A stretch of DNA of 51,359 nucleotides, taken from positions 1-51,359 of the forward strand of contig JAGLYJ010000002.1 of NCBI GenBank assembly GCA_023132365.1, read 5' to 3'. This DNA is from Mycoplasmatota bacterium (GTDB lineage Bacteria > Bacillota_I > Bacilli_A > Izemoplasmatales > Hujiaoplasmataceae). The position numbers and the translations under genes are program-made. Below the pieces are notes generated by a model. It was not told the DNA's origin, did no database searches, and saw nothing but the letters and a program-made list of their open reading frames with translations. The first letter of the stretch is position 1. The number at the start of each line of letters is the position of its first letter. Positions 48,555 to 51,359 of this stretch are shown here, piece by piece.

Positions 48555-49796
48555 ATGGATATTACAAAAAAACAGATAACTAAATTTGGTTTTTATGGAT
48601 TTCTAAAGAACTTAAGATTCTTTGAGCCATACCTTTTATATTACCTTACTGTAATTTCTGGTTTAACTTTATTTCAAGTTGGAATATTGTATTCTATAAG
48701 AGAAATAATAATTTATATATTCGAAATTCCGTCAGGAGTAATTGCTGATAAATATGGTAAAAAAACAGAATTAGTCTTTTGTTTTATTTTCTACATTATG
48801 TCTTTTGTAATATTCTTTATAGCAACTGACTATTATATGTTTGTAATAGCAATGATATTCTTTGGATTTGGAGAAGCTTTTAGATCAGGAACACATAAAG
48901 CAATGATAATGCAATTTCTAGATAGAAATGAGATAAAGGCTTCGAAAAGTAAAATTTATGGGAAAACAAGAAGTATGTCACTCATTGGTTCAATGACGAT
49001 GAGCATTATATCAATAATCTTCATTATCTGGTTGCCAGAAGTAAGATACTTATTTTTATTATCAATTATTCCATACTTGTTAGATTTAATGTTGATTATT
49101 AGTTATCCTAAATACCTTAACAGTAGAACGACGGAAAAATTTGCTTTAAAAGATTTTTTGAAGGAGAATGTTAAAGCTGTTAAATACTCATTAACAACTG
49201 TCCCGGTGAGAAAACTATTATTTGGAGCATCATCTTATCAGGCTGCTTTTAAGAGTTTGAAGGATTATATTCAGCCAATTATTATTTCAATTACTATGGG
49301 TGTAATTATATTCTCTAAGTATTCATTAGAAGATAATTTAAAAATATATATAGGAGCAATTTATGCAATAATATATTTAGTTAGTAGTATTGCATCTAAG
49401 AATGCCCATGTAGTCGTTGAAAAATTCAACAATAAAATGATTATAAACCTTATGTGGGCTTTTACAGGAATAATTATGATTGTACTAAGTTTCTTCTTAG
49501 ATAAGATAATAATTGTATTTATTATATTCTTACTCTTCTACATTTTTTTAAATATAAGAAGACCTTTGATGGTAGAACTTGTTGGGGACGCAACTGATCC
49601 TAAAAAACGGGCGAGTGTACTAAGTGTTGAAAGTCAGTTAACTTCGCTTTTAGTTGCAATATTTGCACCTATTCTAGGATACATTGCTGATCGCAATATG
49701 TCGTTGATGTTTATTTTAGTTGGAGTTACAATGATTACAATATATATGTTAAGTTATGTTTTAGATAGAAAAACAAAAAAACGACTAATAATTTAG
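48555..49796 (+). CDS. MFS transporter, substrate unknown
   Basis: A 413-residue protein with about twelve membrane helices. The MFS loop motif between helices 2 and 3 appears as GVIADKYGKKTELV (DRxGRR/K type). Members with this layout are drug or sugar-phosphate exporters. The start is supported by GAGGTG 7 bases upstream. The stop codon lies in a terminator hairpin shared with the converging trpS gene. No close functional clue from neighbours. Confidence 0.88.
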   Translation: MDITKKQITKFGFYGFLKNLRFFEPYLLYYLTVISGLTLFQVGILYSIREIIIYIFEIPSGVIADKYGKKTELVFCFIFYIMSFVIFFIATDYYMFVIAMIFFGFGEAFRSGTHKAMIMQFLDRNEIKASKSKIYGKTRSMSLIGSMTMSIISIIFIIWLPEVRYLFLLSIIPYLLDLMLIISYPKYLNSRTTEKFALKDFLKENVKAVKYSLTTVPVRKLLFGASSYQAAFKSLKDYIQPIIISITMGVIIFSKYSLEDNLKIYIGAIYAIIYLVSSIASKNAHVVVEKFNNKMIINLMWAFTGIIMIVLSFFLDKIIIVFIIFLLFYIFLNIRRPLMVELVGDATDPKKRASVLSVESQLTSLLVAIFAPILGYIADRNMSLMFILVGVTMITIYMLSYVLDRKTKKRLII

Positions 49797-49806
49797 TCGT
49801 TTTATT
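49779..49806. terminator. Bidirectional terminator between MFS gene and trpS
   Basis: ACGACTAA-TAAT-TTAGTCGT, 8-bp perfect stem extended by A/T runs on both sides. Confidence 0.88.
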
Positions 49807-50797
49807 TTCTTCCTAATCCAATTTTCCTTTTACATTTACGCATTTTCTTAAACGCATAGTTAGAAGCAGTTTCTCTACCGCGATCTAAAATGTCTTGAAG
49901 TTCTTGGGATTTGATTAATTGTCCATAGTTTTCTTGAATTGGTGATAAAACTTTAACAATTTCATTACCTAGGTCTTCTTTAAATTGCTTATAATTTTGT
50001 CCAGCATATTGTGTGACAATGTCCTCAATGTTCCTATCTGCAATACTTGCATAGATAGTCAACAGATTAGCTAATCCTTTTTGATTTATAGGATCATATT
50101 TTACAATACCGATAGAATCAGTTACTGCTGATTTTATTTTTCTTTTTATGGCAGCTTCATCATCGAATAAAGAAATATATCCTTTATCATTTTCATCTGA
50201 TTTAGACATTTTCCTGTCGGGATTTTGTAAATCCATAATTCTAGCACCAACTTCAGGAATAATTGGGTCAGGAACTATAAAGAAATCGCCATAAGAATTA
50301 TTGAATCTATTTGCAATGGTTCTACTTAATTCTAAATGTTGTTTTTGATCATCACCAACTGGTACATAATCAGCATCATAAAGTATGATATCAGCTGCCA
50401 TTAATGCAGGATAAGTAAATAAAGAAGCAGTAATTGATTTCTCCTGTTTACTCACTTTATCTTTAAACTGGGTCATTCTTTCTAATTCTCCCATATATAC
50501 ATTTGATTGCAATATATATCCTAGCTCAACATTTTGAGGAATCTCAGATTGAATATATAAAACTGTTCTATCTTTATCTAACCCGCAGGCAATATACATA
50601 GCTGCAATATCCAATGTTCTTTTTCTTAATTCACTAGGTACTTGACGTACAGTAATTGCATGCAAATCAGCAACAAATAAGTAAAACTCACAATCAGACA
50701 TTTTCTTCTGAAGTTTTACAAATTGTTTTATTGCACCTAGATAATTTCCTAGGGTTAATGTTCCTGTAGGTTTAATACCTGAAAGTATTCTTTTCAT
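49802..50797 (-). CDS. trpS: Tryptophan--tRNA ligase
   Basis: A 331-residue class I synthetase. The HIGH-like motif is in SGIKPTGTLTLGNYLGAIKQ and the KMSKS motif in PDRKMSKSDEN. PVGDDQKQHLELSR and the mid-part ADIILYDADYVPVGDD are typical of bacterial TrpRS. ATG 50797 (MKRILSG) is chosen because AAAGGA lies 9 bases upstream; earlier in-frame ATG and TTG codons touch or overlap it. Controlled by the Trp T-box directly upstream. Confidence 0.96.
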   Translation of the reverse strand: MKRILSGIKPTGTLTLGNYLGAIKQFVKLQKKMSDCEFYLFVADLHAITVRQVPSELRKRTLDIAAMYIACGLDKDRTVLYIQSEIPQNVELGYILQSNVYMGELERMTQFKDKVSKQEKSITASLFTYPALMAADIILYDADYVPVGDDQKQHLELSRTIANRFNNSYGDFFIVPDPIIPEVGARIMDLQNPDRKMSKSDENDKGYISLFDDEAAIKRKIKSAVTDSIGIVKYDPINQKGLANLLTIYASIADRNIEDIVTQYAGQNYKQFKEDLGNEIVKVLSPIQENYGQLIKSQELQDILDRGRETASNYAFKKMRKCKRKIGLGRK

Positions 50798-50817
50798 TTC
50801 CATCATTCCTTTCAAAA

Positions 50818-51024
50818 AAAAATCGCCCTTATAAAAGGACGATTATTAACCGTGGTACCACCTTAGTTCTAGTAATATACTAGCACTTAAGCCCTTAACG
50901 CAGGCAACGGGTGTGATTAACACCACTCAATGGTCCATTCATATAGTTTGTTTTAGAGTTCACACCAGCCACTCTATCTCTTGATTTTAAAACTATATTA
51001 CTATTCCAAATCATCGTTTTACTA
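50818..51024 (-). promoter_or_regulatory. T-box leader, tRNA-Trp specific
   Basis: Read on the minus strand, the T-box AAGGTGGTACCACGG is at 50864-50850 and the terminator ATCGTCC...AAGGGCGAT plus T8 at 50846-50818. The specifier codon TGG (Trp) is at 50937-50935 in GAATGGACC, in the same context as the Phe leader (GAATTCACC). It should couple trpS expression to tRNA-Trp charging. Confidence 0.95.
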
Positions 51025-51030
51025 AATAAA

Positions 51031-51059
51031 ATTATATCATGAATTTAAAACTTCTTCAA
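51031..51059 (-). promoter_or_regulatory. Promoter of the trpS T-box transcript
   Basis: On the minus strand TTGAAG (51059-51054), 17 bases, TATAAT (51036-51031). The -35 lies inside the end of pepF. Confidence 0.75.
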
Positions 51060-51359
51060 GTTCCTTCACTAATTCTTCTAATCTATTTACTACAGCTTTA
51101 AAAGTATCTTCAGTTGTTAAATCAACTCCAGCATCTTTTAATTGCTGAACAGGGAAGTCTGATCCACCTGATTTTAGTAAGTTAATATAGTTTTTAAAAG
51201 CATTAGGTTTATTATTTTTAACATCTTCATATATTTTTAATGAAGCAGCAAAACTAGTTGCATATTGGTATACATAGAAAGGCGTATAGAATAAATGAGG
51301 TATATAAGCCCAAACAAATTCTTTAACTTCCTCTTTTTTGATATCTAAACCATAAAATT
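51037..51359 (-). CDS. pepF: Oligoendopeptidase F, C-terminal part (truncated by window)
   Basis: The minus strand is open from the window edge to TGA at 51039-51037, giving the last 107 residues of a zinc oligopeptidase of the M3 family. HLFYTPFYVYQYATSFAASL, followed by NYINLLKSGGSDFPVQQLKDAGVDL, is typical of the PepF C-terminus. The HExxH site lies beyond the window. It degrades peptides in the cytosol. The gene is on the same strand as trpS, whose promoter overlaps its last codons. Confidence 0.93.
   Translation of the reverse strand, partial: FYGLDIKKEEVKEFVWAYIPHLFYTPFYVYQYATSFAASLKIYEDVKNNKPNAFKNYINLLKSGGSDFPVQQLKDAGVDLTTEDTFKAVVNRLEELVKELEEVLNS

Noticed and set aside
1..51359. CRISPR arrays, cas genes or other known defence systems
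   Set aside because: No regularly spaced repeats and no Cas, restriction-modification or toxin-antitoxin protein seen in the frames read.
1..51359. Reassigned genetic code (TGA as Trp)
   Set aside because: TGA ends rpe, the DrrA-like ATPase gene, the first large ABC exporter gene and pepF at expected lengths, and tryptophans checked in conserved positions are TGG.

Overview
The window is AT-rich, densely coded DNA from a low-GC Gram-positive bacterium. PolC, two T-box leaders, DnaD and the rpmB-fakA-recG-plsX-rnc gene order all point to Firmicutes/Mollicutes. TGA acts as a stop codon (ends of rpe, the DrrA-like ATPase, the first large ABC exporter and pepF) and the tryptophans I checked are TGG, so the code is standard. 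Together with the compact, single-copy gene set this fits an Acholeplasma/Izemoplasma-like lineage better than Mycoplasmatales. The assignment is inference; no rRNA is present.

Layout. 1-5.6 kb: the end of polC, a Bax-inhibitor-like membrane protein, and a Phe T-box leader controlling pheST. 5.6-12.4 kb: a two-gene ABC exporter, rlmN, pfkA, rubrerythrin, then rsgA-rpe-thiN. 12.5-15.1 kb: two tandem surface-anchored HtrA-like proteases. 15.2-22.4 kb: rpmB (minus), fakA, recG, plsX, rnc, dnaD and nth, a condensed form of a conserved Firmicutes locus without its fab genes. 22.5-26.8 kb: an XRE regulator, Mrp (minus), yceD-rpmF, rsmH and tRNA-Gly(TCC).

26.8-30.9 kb is an accessory island directly after the tRNA gene. 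It holds a 46-codon ORF, a short orphan transcription unit, a decayed zinc-ribbon gene, a membrane-anchored alpha/beta hydrolase of clearly higher GC, an ISL3 transposase remnant, and two related RNA-like 3' modules ending in near-identical terminators. 30.9-38.2 kb: an MscS channel, archaeal-type AspRS, an RluA-type pseudouridine synthase, galE-galT and an archaeal/eukaryal-type ProRS. 38.2-39.6 kb (minus): two-subunit class I fumarase. 39.6-43.9 kb: a MarR repressor with two palindromic operators and a heterodimeric ABC exporter. 44-49.8 kb: rimO, a DUF368 protein, an amidohydrolase, a membrane-anchored EIIB-like protein lacking the phospho-cysteine, HPr and an MFS transporter. 49.8-51.4 kb (minus): trpS with a Trp T-box, and the end of pepF.

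The observations I rate most worth following are the EIIB-like protein next to HPr with Glu at the phospho-cysteine position, the paired RNA-like units and orphan small transcript in the tRNA-adjacent island, the tandem HtrA pair with Thr-rich linkers, the two archaeal-type synthetases, and the double MarR operator.
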